A stretch of 64,000 nt of DNA from Jackrogersella multiformis. Its lineage: Eukaryota; Ascomycota; Sordariomycetes; Xylariales; Hypoxylaceae. Shown in pieces: positions 34,511-46,700 of the stretch (position 1 is the first letter of the stretch; each line of letters starts with the position of its first letter). Where the stretch lies: positions 1,178,001 through 1,242,000 of the forward strand of contig CADCXD010000002.1 of the NCBI GenBank assembly GCA_902806575.1, written 5' to 3'. The notes beneath the pieces were generated by a model. It saw only the letters and a list, made by a program, of their open reading frames with translations, was not told the DNA's origin and ran no database searches. Both the position numbers and the translations under genes were made by a program.

Positions 34511-36286
34511 TTAGTGGCTGATAAACTTCTTGAACTGAAATGTGTCATCTAGCTCGCTCGCATCGTCCTCATCCAGGTCAATGTCAATGCTGTATTCGGC
34601 ATCCTCTGGAGGGGATGCGATTCTGGGGGATGACTGCATGTCCATATCGCTCTCGTGACTGGCGACGTTAATAGGCGCGGAGTCGTCTTGCCAAGGGAAT
34701 ATCTCCCCATCTGATTCTGCAAGTGAAATCACCATGTAATTTGTGCTATTGGTGAAGAATATTGCTGCGGACTCGTTCGTCGCTCGTATCCATGTGGCGT
34801 ACGTCTTACCACTTGAGGTTCCCGGGAATTGGTGTGCCATATCGATGGAGCGCGGGCCATGGCTAAGAGGATCCCAGACGAACACGATACTGCCATAGCT
34901 GTCACCATCGCACCTCATAAGGAGAAGTTCTGGATGCACAGGGTGCCATTCTAACTTGGTTACATTGGCATGGAACATAAGCACAGCCCGAAGATCGGAA
35001 CTGGGGAGATCCCAGATCCAGATCGTACCTGGTGCGTCCTCCAGCCTTGTGGCCAGGAGGGATGAAGAACAGTCGAATTTGGCAAAATTACAGCCAGGTG
35101 TTATAGACTCCTGGTGACCATTCTGGTTATCCCACTGTGGTATCACTGCCTGGGTAGCTTTGGTGAATACTGGTGGCGAAAATGATCCAGTACTTGGAAG
35201 AGTGTTTTGTTCTTGCCAAATCTTCACGGTCAGCGAGGTATATTCCCACAACCCCACTGTATGAGTAACTTACTTGCAATGTACCCTTGGGGCGAATAAC
35301 TTGAGGGTGACGGAGCCGCATTGTTTCAACCATGGATGGCGTGTTTAGGATGCATATGCAGGTAGAGCCGTTAGCGATTGCGGCAAGTCGACCATCTGGG
35401 CTCAATGTGAATATTTTCACACCTGTACCATATTGCAGACCCATGTCCTGAGGTGCATGTGTGAGGGGACCGCTCCAATCCTTGAAAATGTGACCGTCAG
35501 AAGTGTAGAAAAGTACCCTGGGGAATTGGGCAGATGATTCCCACACCACCAACCATCTCCCATCCGGGGTCCAAGCTAGTCCTTGGGCATCGATGGTATC
35601 TGGGTACCAGGACCTCTCGAGCTCTCTCACGTCCGGGGAATGAATGCTAATCATGTCCTTTCCAGAAGACCTAGTTAATAGCGCAAGATGATTTGTTCTT
35701 GCTCGAAAGGAACATCCTTTGGTTGCGGAGGCGGCACCATAAAATTTAGGATTTGCGATTTCTACTGATTTGGAGCTGGTAAAATTGACGAGAGTTAACT
35801 TGATGCCGAAAGGTGACCAGATGCAAACCTCCCGATCGGTAGCCCCAAAATCGACGAAGGCAGATTTGGCGGTCGACGGCGGAATCCTTGCGATTCCATG
35901 GAAATCGCCATCTCTAGCTGAGAATACGTGTACCTGGTTAATGATAGCGACTAAGACCCTCGTAGAGGAAGGTGACCAGGTAAAGCTTATCACACCAGTA
36001 GTGAGATCTGATGGTAGTTTGATAGTTCGCAGGACCACTAGGGATTTGATAGATCGTATAACTATACTTGAAGGTAGGAGTGTTGCAATCAGTTCACCAT
36101 CTGGACTCGGATGAGAGTGAGGTGATGCTAATCGCGAGAATTAGTGGTTCGATCTAGTGCAGAGGAATTTCAAGCAGAGGAATATTGATGCTTTAGAAAC
36201 AAAGGGTACCTATTGGAGGTTGGAGGATAGGTATATGGCATAGCATCGGGTGAATTCCTACACTGAAAGGCTTTTGAGAAGCGCAT
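34511..36286 (-). CDS. wdr8: WD-repeat protein of the WRAP73/Wdr8 family
   Basis: Wdr8/WRAP73 works with Msd1/SSX2IP at the spindle pole body or centrosome to anchor microtubule minus ends and support spindle assembly. Three exons are inferred: complement of 36262-36286, 35274-36127 and 34511-35221, giving 529 aa. The first exon is only 25 nt (MRFSKAFQ plus one base) and joins in phase to the typical HPSPDGELIATL start; this small exon decides the start codon. WD-type strands recur (FTWSPSSTRVLVA, LAWTPDGRWLVVWES, FTLSPDGRLAAI, IWIWDLPS, LEWHPVHPELLL). The 52-bp intron at 35222-35273 removes a segment that would break the frame, giving KGTLQIWQEQ. The C terminus is acidic. The gene is divergent from cnxABC. 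Confidence 0.87.
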
Positions 36287-37129
36287 GGTATAAGTACCTA
36301 CCTAGGTAGGTAGGTACTAGTTATATATTTCCTGATCTGAATTGGTCTTTAGGAGTGAAGTACCTAGAGATAGGCCAATATACCTAGGTAGGTAGCTCGA
36401 TGAGACAGGGCCAGGACGTCGTCGTGAGACTTTAAGTCATAACCACGTCAGAGCTAGTCGTCTCGGCCGACGATCAGTCGTCCACTATCACTCCTTGAAA
36501 ACGGCAGAGGAGGTCTAGTGATATTAGATGATTGGTCAGTAAACTCCTCTTTTGGATTCTTAACTCAAACTCATCAAGATAAGCCAATCTAGGAAAGGAG
36601 TCTCACATTCTCATGCTGTACCTACTTATGTAAGTAGTGTATGTAAATAGTATCTGTATGTATGTAGGGCCTAAGGGTAGGTAGATTAGATAGTGATTGT
36701 TTTTGTTGACTTTTAGGTAGGTACAAAGTCAATGCTTCTTGCTTCCGGTCCAGTGGGCGACCGCGACTTCGGCTTATTGCCCCGCGTGGACCCACCTTTT
36801 CCGCTTGCTTAGCTGGAGTCTAAAACTTTTAGCGATAGATATCAAGCAAGCAATAAGGTAGGAGCTGACTGTGCTTACTCATCTTGACTTCATATTGAAG
36901 TACTTAGGTACACCTCTTCGCCGCATCGTGGCAACAATTTTCATTTTTCCCCTAGTCTCCAAGTTTATAGTCGACACATTGTTTAAACCGCTCAAGGGAT
37001 ATTGTATAATAATTCGGTATGGTTGGTCAAAATTCGGAGTACTTTTCTTGTATAAAAGAAGGGAAATTGTCTCAATCATGATGCATCATATTCCTTGAAT
37101 TTGTCAGTTCGGTGGAACATCTTATCAAA
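36287..37129. other. Shared upstream region of the Wdr8-like gene and cnxABC
   Basis: 843 bp between divergent start codons. It has TACCTAGGTA-type runs at about 36296-36316 and 36381-36394. An AGATAAG site (GATA-factor type) at 36577-36583 is followed at once by CCAAT at 36584-36588. GATA factors such as AreA/Nit2 control nitrate assimilation, which needs molybdenum cofactor, but a single match of this length is weak evidence. Confidence 0.4.
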
Positions 37130-39276
37130 ATGTCGTATATAACTTTTTCAACTCGTCTAGCATGGGCTGCATCGAGAGGGCTGCCGACCTCAGCCGGGAT
37201 CTATCATGCTGTGCCCCTGCGACAAGTCGCCACTGCTGCGGTAGCGATAGAAGCTCAAAATATCACAAGTTCGCAGAGTCCAATTCAGGCACCGTCGGCT
37301 CGGCCTTCCCGCCGGCAGCTGTTGAAGGATGCGAAACCGTTTTCGGACTTCCTTACGGACACCTTCCATCGGCAGCACGACTACCTGCGTATTTCATTGA
37401 CGGAAAGGTGTAATCTTCGATGCGTATACTGTATGCCGGAGGAGGGAGTCCCCCTCTCTCCTTCAAGGGAGTTGCTGACGACTCCTGAGATTGTTATGCT
37501 GTCACGCCTGTTTGTTTCTCAGGGGGTCAACAAGATCCGACTCACAGGCGGGGAACCTACTATTAGGAAAGATATTATGCCCTTAATGCGGCAGATTGGA
37601 GCCCTTCGACCACATGGTCTACGGGAACTCTGTCTCACTACCAATGGTATAGCTCTTCATCGGAAACTCGAGGGGATGGTCGAAGCCGGATTGACCGGCG
37701 TCAACTTGAGCCTCGACACCTTAGACCCATGGCAATTTCAGATCATGACCCGGCGGAAAGGATTCGATGCCGTGATGAAGAGTATTGAGAGAATCTTTGA
37801 ACTCAATAAGCATGGTGCCGGCATCAAACTCAAGATCAACGCGGTCATCATGCGAGGGATAAATGACAGGGATATTATTCCTTTCATTGAGATGACTCGC
37901 GAGAAGGATATTGAAGTGAGGTTCATAGAATACATGCCCTTTGATGGCAACAAATGGAACGAGGGTAAAATGTTTAGTTATGCCGAGATGTTGGATCTCA
38001 TTCGGGAGAAGTTTCCTGACCTGGAAAAAGTTCGAGACCACAAGAACAACACAAGCAAGACCTATAGGATCCCTGGGTTTGTTGGCAAGCTTGGTTTCAT
38101 CACCAGCATGACACACAACTTCTGCGGGACTTGCAATCGTCTTCGTATCACAAGCGATGGAAATCTCAAGGTTTGTCTCTTCGGAAACGCCGAGGTCTCG
38201 CTGCGGGATATCTTACGAGAATCTAACGGCGGAGAACCGGTTGATGAGGAAGCTTATGAGGCGATGAAAAAGATCGAGACGGAGAGACGACAGCACATAC
38301 AAAACCAGCCGATTTCTCTTGGCTTGGCGCCTAATGAGCAAAAGCTTTTAGACGTCATCGGTATGGCCGTGAAGAGGAAGAAGGAAAAGCACGCTGGCAT
38401 TGGCGAGCTGGAGCATATGAAGAACCGGCCCATGATACTCATAGGTGGGTGACTACTCCTATCCCTCGGAGCAAATAAACCTACGGGGATCATACAAGCA
38501 CTCGCAATCTCGACTCAAAGCACCTCAAGGGACTCGAACTGAACGAGTATCTGACAGGTTCGCGGCGATCTTTGCCGATTAGCCGCTCGCATGTCTCAAC
38601 GTGGGACACTGTCAGAAAGCCTCCCGTCATACCCTCAACCCCTAACAGGATCGTTTCATGGCTATCTACCCCGCCGAATAACCTCGTACATGAGCAACAG
38701 TTGCGGTGCTTCTCGCATACGAGCCTGCGACCGGCTGGAAAGAGCAGCAGTATTGCCAGCTTGACACATATGTCCGAATCTGGCTCTGCTCACATGGTTT
38801 CAATTTCAGAAAAGACGCCGAGCAAGAGAGTCGCCAAGGCGGCCTGCAGCGTCCACTTCACCAATAATATTGCGTGCAAGCTCATAAAGGAGAATCAGAT
38901 CAAGAAGGGCGACGTTTTAGGGGTTGCCCGCGTGGCTGGCATCATGGCCGCAAAGCGAACATCCGATCTCATTCCGCTCTGTCATCCGATCGCGATCACC
39001 AAGGTCACTGTGGATCTGGCCGTGCGCGAAAACGATAACGAGCACGAAGATAGTCGAATCCTTATCGAAGCAACTGTAGCTTGTGAAGGCAAGACAGGGG
39101 TAGAGATGGAAGCTTTAACAGCAGCTTCTACAGCGGCTCTTACAGTATATGATATGTGTAAAGCAGTAGATAAGGGCATGAGCATTCAAGGCCTAAGAGT
39201 CACTCTAAAGGAGGGCGGCAAGAGTGGTCGATGGGTCGAGGGAGTTCAAGATGATTCCACGGGGTCAAATGAATAA
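37130..39276 (+). CDS. cnxABC: Molybdenum cofactor biosynthesis fusion protein CnxABC (MoaA-MoaC / MOCS1)
   Basis: It makes cyclic pyranopterin monophosphate from GTP: the MoaA half is a radical-SAM GTP 3',8-cyclase and the MoaC half completes the ring. Two exons are inferred (37130-38444 and 38558-39276; 113-bp intron), giving 677 aa. The N terminus is basic without acidic residues (MSYITFSTRLAWAASRG), fitting a mitochondrial presequence. The radical-SAM motif CNLRCVYC gives C94, C98 and C101, and the C-terminal cluster is C332, C335 and C349 (FCGTCNRLR, KVCLFG). The MoaC domain covers about residues 505-670 and includes KRTSDLIPLCHPI and KTGVEMEAL. ATG at 37130 is preferred; the frame upstream to 37112 lacks another ATG. 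The intron donor lies within the Gly-Gly end of the MoaA part, so an unspliced message would encode a 440-aa MoaA ending in Gly-Gly. One bifunctional locus matches Aspergillus cnxABC. Confidence 0.95.
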
Positions 39277-41132
39277 TACGATTTATCATAATGCATAATA
39301 CTTACTTCCTTGCCCTACAAGGAACTAGTTTATATAGGTATATATGTGATTATAATTATACCAATATCATAAATTCTGTTTGTTTATATATTTATTTACT
39401 CTTTCTTATTATTTGTATTGTTTGAAGCCGTCTCGAAGGTACACTACTGTAACTATCGTCAATACTTAGGTAGTATCCACGCAATGAGAGCTACCTATAA
39501 AGTTTATCGTTTACTGAGTAATGGATACCTTCAATTGGGTTGCGGAAGCTGACTCGGGCAGTTCGGAATCCCGGTATTAGCTCCGCTAGGCTGATGATCT
39601 TTTTAAGTATATACATTTTGCCCAGCTTAACTAGTGATTATATGAAGCCAATTAGATCTCGGCGATAACAAAGTTGAGGTGCGGACCACTTTAAGGTCCC
39701 CTTTCATGCTCCGCGGGGCAAAATACAGAACGCTACTTCCTACCAGCCTGCCTACCTAGAGGTAAGGTAAATTTGGAGTCTCACTGTGTGGACCTCGGGA
39801 CTCGAGGCTTGCCCAGGTGTTCCAATGAAATCTAAGGTGGTATGCACTAAGTATTAGTAGGTGCATACATACCTAGATGCCTAGGCAGTCACTTCGCGCA
39901 TAACTAGGAAAAGCCATATTAAGAAATAGCTATACTAGTAATCGAAAGGAAAAAGCCTTGATCCCCCGGATCTTGCATATTGCTTGATCGTCGGGATGGT
40001 TGAACGTAAGTTTTCTTCTTTGAGCGTTATTATATCTACCTAGGTACCTACACTAGTGTCATGGATGTTTGTTGATACCTACCTAGGTATACTAGCAGTA
40101 GTAGGCATGGTTCCTGTATGATGTCAAACCATGAGGCATACGTTATTAGTGCCAGGCTAAGCTCCGTGCAGTGCTTCGTATTACAGGTATGTAGCACGTA
40201 CTCATACATGTACATACTGATAAACTAGGTGATGGATAGGTGGCATTGACACGTGAAAAGTTGTGGCAGGATGGCCGTCGTCAAGCTGTTGGACATTCCA
40301 GTGCCAGAGTGCGTACTACTATGTACACAACATAAATTAATCCGGCGGTCAAGAAAGACCCTGGAGCGTTGACAGGCTGGATGATGTTGCACACGAGCAA
40401 GGAGCCTCTACTTCGAGGTCGAGGATCTTAACGCACCGGCATTAGTGAGTCTCAACCTCCAATCAGCGAAGACTCAAAGATAAACCTGCAGCATCGCAAA
40501 CACTGTGCTAAACTGTGCTGCTCCCATCGCCGCGCTAGAGGGCGAGAGGGCGAGAGGACATACCCGAGGTAGGTATTACATCGAGAATGCCGTCGTCGAA
40601 CAAGGTTCAATGTTGCTTACCTTTTTATAGATCTCCTAGGTGCCTTAAGATCGCAAGGTTTTGGTGGATGTCTTTCATAAGGTCGTAAATACACTATGGC
40701 AACTTGATTATTGTATCTTACTAAGGACAATGCTTCGAAATGATTTCAGTTCAGCTTCTATTATACTGACCTCGGGACTGGAAGATAACCTTTCTGCCTT
40801 TCTATGAAAAAAAGGGCAGTGCGAGCGGGGCCACCAAGAAGAGTCTAGGTCCTACATATTGTAGATCTTGCCGTCCGACCGGATCTCTAGAAAACAACGC
40901 ACGGTTAGATTTGTAGTGCACATAGTACCTACGGAATAGTAATAACTGTAAATTCGTTGTAATAGGTCTTCTACATTTTCATCAGCATAACAGTAGCTAC
41001 TGTCACGATAACGTAGAGTATCTTTCTATTACCGTCTGTTCTTAAATATGACTGGTTATATCGCGACACATTGCTCTATGCCTACCTAGGTACCTAGGTA
41101 GCTGTTGTAGTAGTCAAACGTAATAAGAGAGG

Positions 41133-41146
41133 GCCGGCGCGCCGGC
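41133..41146. repeat. Perfect 14-bp GC palindrome
   Basis: GCCGGCGCGCCGGC is fully self-complementary and stands out in an otherwise AT-leaning spacer. No role is known to me. Confidence 0.6.
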
Positions 41147-41992
41147 GTAGTACAAACAACTCCAAAGTAGAGGCTTTTTTTAGATAGCAGCTGTAATGAA
41201 CAAAAGCTGCTCTCTTCTAGTCCCCTTACTATTAGGAATTTGGTTCAGGGTCTACTTAATCTCTATTTGTGATGAATGATCGCTCAAGTTATCGCCTCGT
41301 TCATCACTCGCCTTGGATACTACCTAAGCTGCCAGGTTACTAGGTAGTTTTCCTATATTAGCTACGGAGGAATATCCCAGAATGCTTGACGAGACAGTGA
41401 TAATAATAAAAAAAGATGGGCTGGAAGGGTCCAAGGAGAACCTGACGTAAGTCGACGGATTTTAACCCGCCGAAGATCGGGATCCAGCGACCTTAAACAA
41501 ATTGGGTAAGAGGACAGGCGAGCAGCAGAAGGTAATTTTTTAGCGTCGTACTGTGTAAAGAGGTGGAGAAGCCTGAAGGAAACCTGGGCCTAGGGCAAGA
41601 AGAAGAGCAAGCTTCAATATGTTTGTATTTAATGTTTGTTTTAACTCCTTAAGTAATGTTGAAATGAAACTTTGACTTTGCTTGTATTAACTCCCATTAA
41701 TGTTGTATTTGGTTTATTTCATTTTATTAAAGATGATAGTTAAGGAGGTATACCCGCTGGCGCATTAGTAAAGAGATTTCAAAAATCTTCGAGAGAAAAA
41801 AAGGTTGTATTTAATGAAAGTAGCTATCTTAAACCTGCATATCTAATCTAAATAATTCAACACAGTACGAATTGAGTTCGTCGGACTTAGCTGAGTATTA
41901 TCGGCCAACCAGAATAGAGCGAAATACTGTTTAAGTGACCCGCCGCTTGGATGTATCGAGGGGTTCTGGCCCACCAAAATCGACCGGTGTCG

Positions 41993-42080
41993 ACTACCTA
42001 GGTACCTAGGTACGTATTGCGTCGGGGAACTTCTTTCTAGTGCGGTCTTGGACCCTACCTACTAGGTACCTAGGTACATA
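41993..42080. repeat. TACCTAGGTA cluster
   Basis: Two groups (about 41995-42012 and 42058-42075), each with overlapping copies of the palindrome, about 750-850 bp upstream of the FYVE gene. Confidence 0.7.
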
Positions 42081-42832
42081 CATATTATGTACGTAGGTAT
42101 TTGACAGAAGGCAATGTTATTATCATCCCTCCTACTTCTTCTTCTCACCTATCATTATCGTAACTTTTTTCCCTATCCTCCCTTACATATTACATCTCGG
42201 GCTACCTTTTGCATAAGGTATTCCTTCTAATCCCTCTAATCTCTCATATTTAGGTATTAAATCGAGTTAACATAAGCCTCGACACTTTTCTGTCTTATAC
42301 CTTATCACTTATCATTAATCCCAGCTCACCTACGTACCTGTCAGCCAGTTACCCGGTTAGTTGTTAACTGCTACGTAGTCGACTTGACACCACTCCTCCT
42401 CACTCGCCATTATACCTACCTAGGTATATATCTAAGTTAGCTAGTTACCAGTAGGTATACAGCAACTTGTTTTAGAGTTGAGGTCTAGCCTTTTAAGCAC
42501 CTTCTAAAATTGAAGTCATAAGCTTTCCGACAATAACCTCGCCATCCATTAGTTTACTTTTACGATTCATACCTACCTGGGTATCTTTTTTCACCAGTCA
42601 AAATCTGGACTGTTCTTTGATGATCCCAGGTTTATTAGGGGCGTTTGGGTTGAACAATTCTTATTACACAACAATTTAGTCGCGCGACGGCTTACGCCGC
42701 TTATCGCTCCCCCAACATTCGCCAGTTTCTACCATCCTTTATTATAGGAATCCGCTTTGTCCCCCTTGGACACCTTCCCACTTCCTGTTGTCCCAGCACA
42801 TAGTATTACAATCACAACAGTATCAAAGGAGG

Positions 42833-43796
42833 ATGGCGACCGATTTCATCATGCCTAGGCCACATGAACAGCCGCAGGCGCATTTCTTCCCATATCAACA
42901 ACAACCTACCGTGCCGTCGCAATCTCCGACTTACCCGTCGCAAGGTTATCAGTCCCAGCAGATTTCGCCTCTAAGCACTTCCAACAATGCCTCGCCAACC
43001 TCACCCAAGCCTTATCACCGCCAGCGATTACGACCACTCTACATGCCCGCCGTTTTAAGGCCGACAGAGCACCCGTCGAAGAAGATGGCAGGGAGAAAAA
43101 TAGAAGCGCAAGATGATGACAGCCAGGTGTCGCCCAATAACAGCTTTATCAACTTAAGCGGTTTAAGTGCGCTTAGCCGGTTGAGCCGTCGCACTACAGG
43201 CGATAGCGGAAAGTGGGTAGAAAGTGAATGGGACCTGGATATGTTTCCCAAACCGACGGCGCAACCCACGCGACAACACTGGAAAGTAAGTCTGGATCTG
43301 CACCATGTGTCTCAGATATGCAGCCCTGTCAGCTGCGACACCTCAAACACATGACTTCATCTCAGTTGTCGCGGTATTACAAGAACCTCAGCTGACTTTA
43401 AAAAAAATCCAGGCTGACCCGGAATCTACAATTTGCGATGAGCCCTCGTGTATGCGCCACTTTAACTACTGGACGCGCCGGCATCACTGCCGAAAATGTG
43501 GCAACATCTTCTGCGACTCGCACTCGGCGTTCGACGTCCCCCTCGACCAAGACGCGAACTACAACCCGAGAGGCACCCCTAGTCGAGCGTGTTCCCATTG
43601 CTTTTCGGAGTTCAAGGCATGGCGTAGTCGGACGAACAGTCAGGCTTCTAGCGAAACGTCCTCTACCAACAGGGATTCGCAAACGGCACCAACGAGCCCG
43701 GCTATTTCGACTCCCTCCGCAATTCGTGGCCAAAATGGCCAACACCAGGAGATCGCCATGAGTGTTCCTCGAGACTGGAATTGGAGCACGTTTTAA
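42833..43796 (+). CDS. FYVE-type zinc finger protein
   Basis: FYVE fingers bind phosphatidylinositol 3-phosphate on endosomal and vacuolar membranes. Two exons are inferred (42833-43285 and 43413-43796; 127-bp phase-0 intron with branch GCTGAC), giving 278 aa. Residues 1-150 are Pro/Gln/Ser-rich and likely disordered. The finger occupies about 158-215, with eight ligand cysteines or equivalents in CDEPSC, RRHHCRKCGNIFC and CSHC. The basic RRHHCRKCG patch that contacts the lipid is intact. The classical N-terminal WxxD is not present in normal form (ADPE instead), and the RVC motif reads RAC. The C terminus is Ser/Thr-rich. ATG at 42833 is the first in frame. It looks like the fungal single-FYVE adaptors, but I cannot name an ortholog. 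Confidence 0.87.
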
Positions 43797-46700
43797 AGGA
43801 CTTTCTTTCCTATCGATATCAGTATCCATTAATCTGGACCTGCTCCTGAGCCGATCTCAGTAACAGCATCTTGATAACCTGCTCAATGATGATATACGAC
43901 ACAACGGACATAATTACGACGGCAACTATCCGACGATAGCAGAACATACAACACTCACATATATAGACTAGAAGTTCTAGGGATAGACTGGATATATACG
44001 GCCCATACCCATCCATATTCGCACGAGTCTCATGCATAGCATGGCGGTATTGGACTTCCCTTCGAATTACGATACCCGACTTTACTAAACTAATTTCAAA
44101 TTATAATTTCATGGAGGGGGGGCGTGATGATACGAGGCACAGGGGAGAAAGCATGTCATTTACGAACTGCATACTGCAGTCGGGTGACCATAGGTGTTCT
44201 GGTAATAGATGATTAGGTTTAGGGGCATGCATATGAGGGCATTAGGAAGGGGATCTTGTTTATGCCTGGCGTTTTTGGAGGTTCGATACGCACCGGTGAG
44301 TGCTGAGTGCCGAATCTGGCCGGTCTGGTTGCACGGCGTTCACGATACGGAGGTTTCTCCCCGAGTATCTAGATTAATCGGACTTATGATTTCGATCACG
44401 ATTTACCTAATCCAATCCGAACTGCAGGTTCGTCATCTCCGATGAGATGTGCGCCCATCGTTGATTTATCCGGCTTATAGTCCGGGACCACTCGCACAAT
44501 TCGGCATGTATAATTGTTTTTCTGTCCTCCGCCAATCCCGTGGTATCAATTGCTTCTCCTGGCACCGAGTGAGCTACTACCCTGCCGTATTAGCGGGATA
44601 CCCTTACTGGGCTTCCCGGCGCAAATACGTAATAGCATGTGCTAGTTCGATGAGGCTACGACGCTATGAGCAGCTGGAAGTCCCTAGGCTACTAGGTAGG
44701 TACTTAGGTACCAGGTAAGCGCGCGAGCCCGATCCTAGCCTCCAGTACCTACTGGGTACCTAGGTAGTGTAGATACTTAATCTAGCTTTAGATCCACCCA
44801 AGCTGGTGGAACCGGCAGTAGCCGTTAAATGGCAAGAGTTATGTAACCTACCAAGTACCTACCTAGGTAGACTAGGAGGTAGGTAACCTTGCTTCTAGTG
44901 TACCTAGGTAGTGTAATCTGTCCCCTGTCTCCACCCAAAATATTGACATTGTCGGTTTGAGATGCGGGACGAAACGAATCCATACCTAAGTACATACATA
45001 CATGAGACAAAAATACCTACCTGGGTAATAGGTATCAGACAAACATACTCGCCTTTTCTAGTATGTAAGTGCTACGCCTATGTTTGTATCATCCCGCAGA
45101 TCGTTGACGAAGCTCTGCGATGCTGCTCCGGGCGCCCCGGTTGCCACATCCGGGATGCCCGATCCCGTTTCGGCAAGCCTCTCGGTTATCGCTGCGGCGT
45201 AGTCGAACGTGCCGTTTTCGGCGGGGTGTCGGCATCTAACAGCTAGTGTACACTGCCTCGCGATGTCTAAGATGCCAGTCATAGGTGCGCAGTGCAGCGC
45301 AGCGCAGAGCCGTTATCCCATGTTATTATTAAGCGTATTTCGCATCCTTCGGAAGTAGGGGAGCTAGGACGTACATATTATTTACACTACACTAGGAATA
45401 GGTAGCTTCGTTAAGATTATTTCTTAATAACTCCTATTAAGTATTCCCCTCCTTTCTCAAGACTTCCCCACTGGGCTCCGTGCCCAACGAACCCACGGGC
45501 AGCCAGGGGGTGGCCCAAGGTCCTAATAATACCGGCCCAGGTCGCTGCTGCGATGCAGGTGATATATCAGGAGCACATGCATGGTCCCAGCTCGGTTCGC
45601 TGCGTGGTGAAATGAAAGCGGGCACCGGTAATGGTCGTACGTAGATCAGGGTTTCGCCTATGTGGAGCTGGGGCATGAACATAATTATTTATCGGATTAC
45701 TCGCCGTCGCCGCTACGCGTGCGGGGATGGCTACCATATTTGTTGCGGAAAGCAGTAGGGGCGCTGACTGCGAAGAGGCCCCAGATGGGTGGCAGTGTGG
45801 TGGGTAAGGGTTCGATCGAGCAACGTAAGGGTAACAGTTATCGCTGCTTTAGTTCGTCGATCATACACCCAGCGCAAGCACATGGATGGCTCCGATCTGC
45901 TAGGTATCTAGTGTACCTAGGTAGTGTATGTATGAGCGTTCCCATTATGAATAATTATGACTGAGATGTTCTGGCATATCTTACGATCCCTTCGCATATG
46001 ATATCCCTAGCCGAACAAGCCGTGCTCCAGGAAACCCTTGGCGACTCTCTTGCCGCTATCGTTGGGAGTAGAGATTGCCTGCAAGCGCCGTGCCGTAGGC
46101 GTCCGCAATGGGTCTCGTGACCCTTCGGCATACATGCTAAAACGATGTTCATCCTCGTTTTATGCACTGTTGGAAAAGTGAAATTCTCAGGCTAGCGCCT
46201 AATAAAAACTTGTTGTTTGACGATGCTCGGGTCAAGTTGAATGCCGAACGGTGGCACAACGACAGTACATATCCTGAATCCATATCCTATCAAATCTAAC
46301 TCTTTAAACAGGATGAACGCTTGTTCCAACGAACCGTGGCCGTACCCAGGAGAACATCGACCTTCACTCCCTAGGCAATTAGGACGTCGCGGACGCGAGC
46401 AGTGCTGTAGACTAGCTGAGCGATAAGTTAAACAACAGTAGGGTGCTAGAGGGAGGTCTTAGGTGAATCCCGGCCTATTCACCCGGGGTGCCCTAACCCT
46501 TAGGATTATAGAACCGCGAGTTTGTGTGCAATAATTTCAATGAGTATCGCGAACTTGACGCTACCTAGGGAAAGGGCGAGGCTCTCATTACTGGCTGTAG
46601 TTGCGGTAGCCCACTAAGCCTAGGCCCTACCAATTGGTCTAGTAACCTGAAGAACGATGGAATGGAGTTGAAGATATCTCCGGAACTGCTGTCGCTAGAC

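Larger units (their letters stand above)
39277..42832. other. Intergenic, 3.6 kb
   Basis: No gene is seen. TACCTAGGTA copies lie near 40038-40050, 40078-40090, 41081-41100, 41995-42012, 42055-42075 and 42414-42427. There is a GC-rich palindrome at 41133-41146. The last 700 bp are pyrimidine-rich (for example around 42125-42250), as expected for a fungal promoter or leader of the FYVE gene. Confidence 0.45.
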
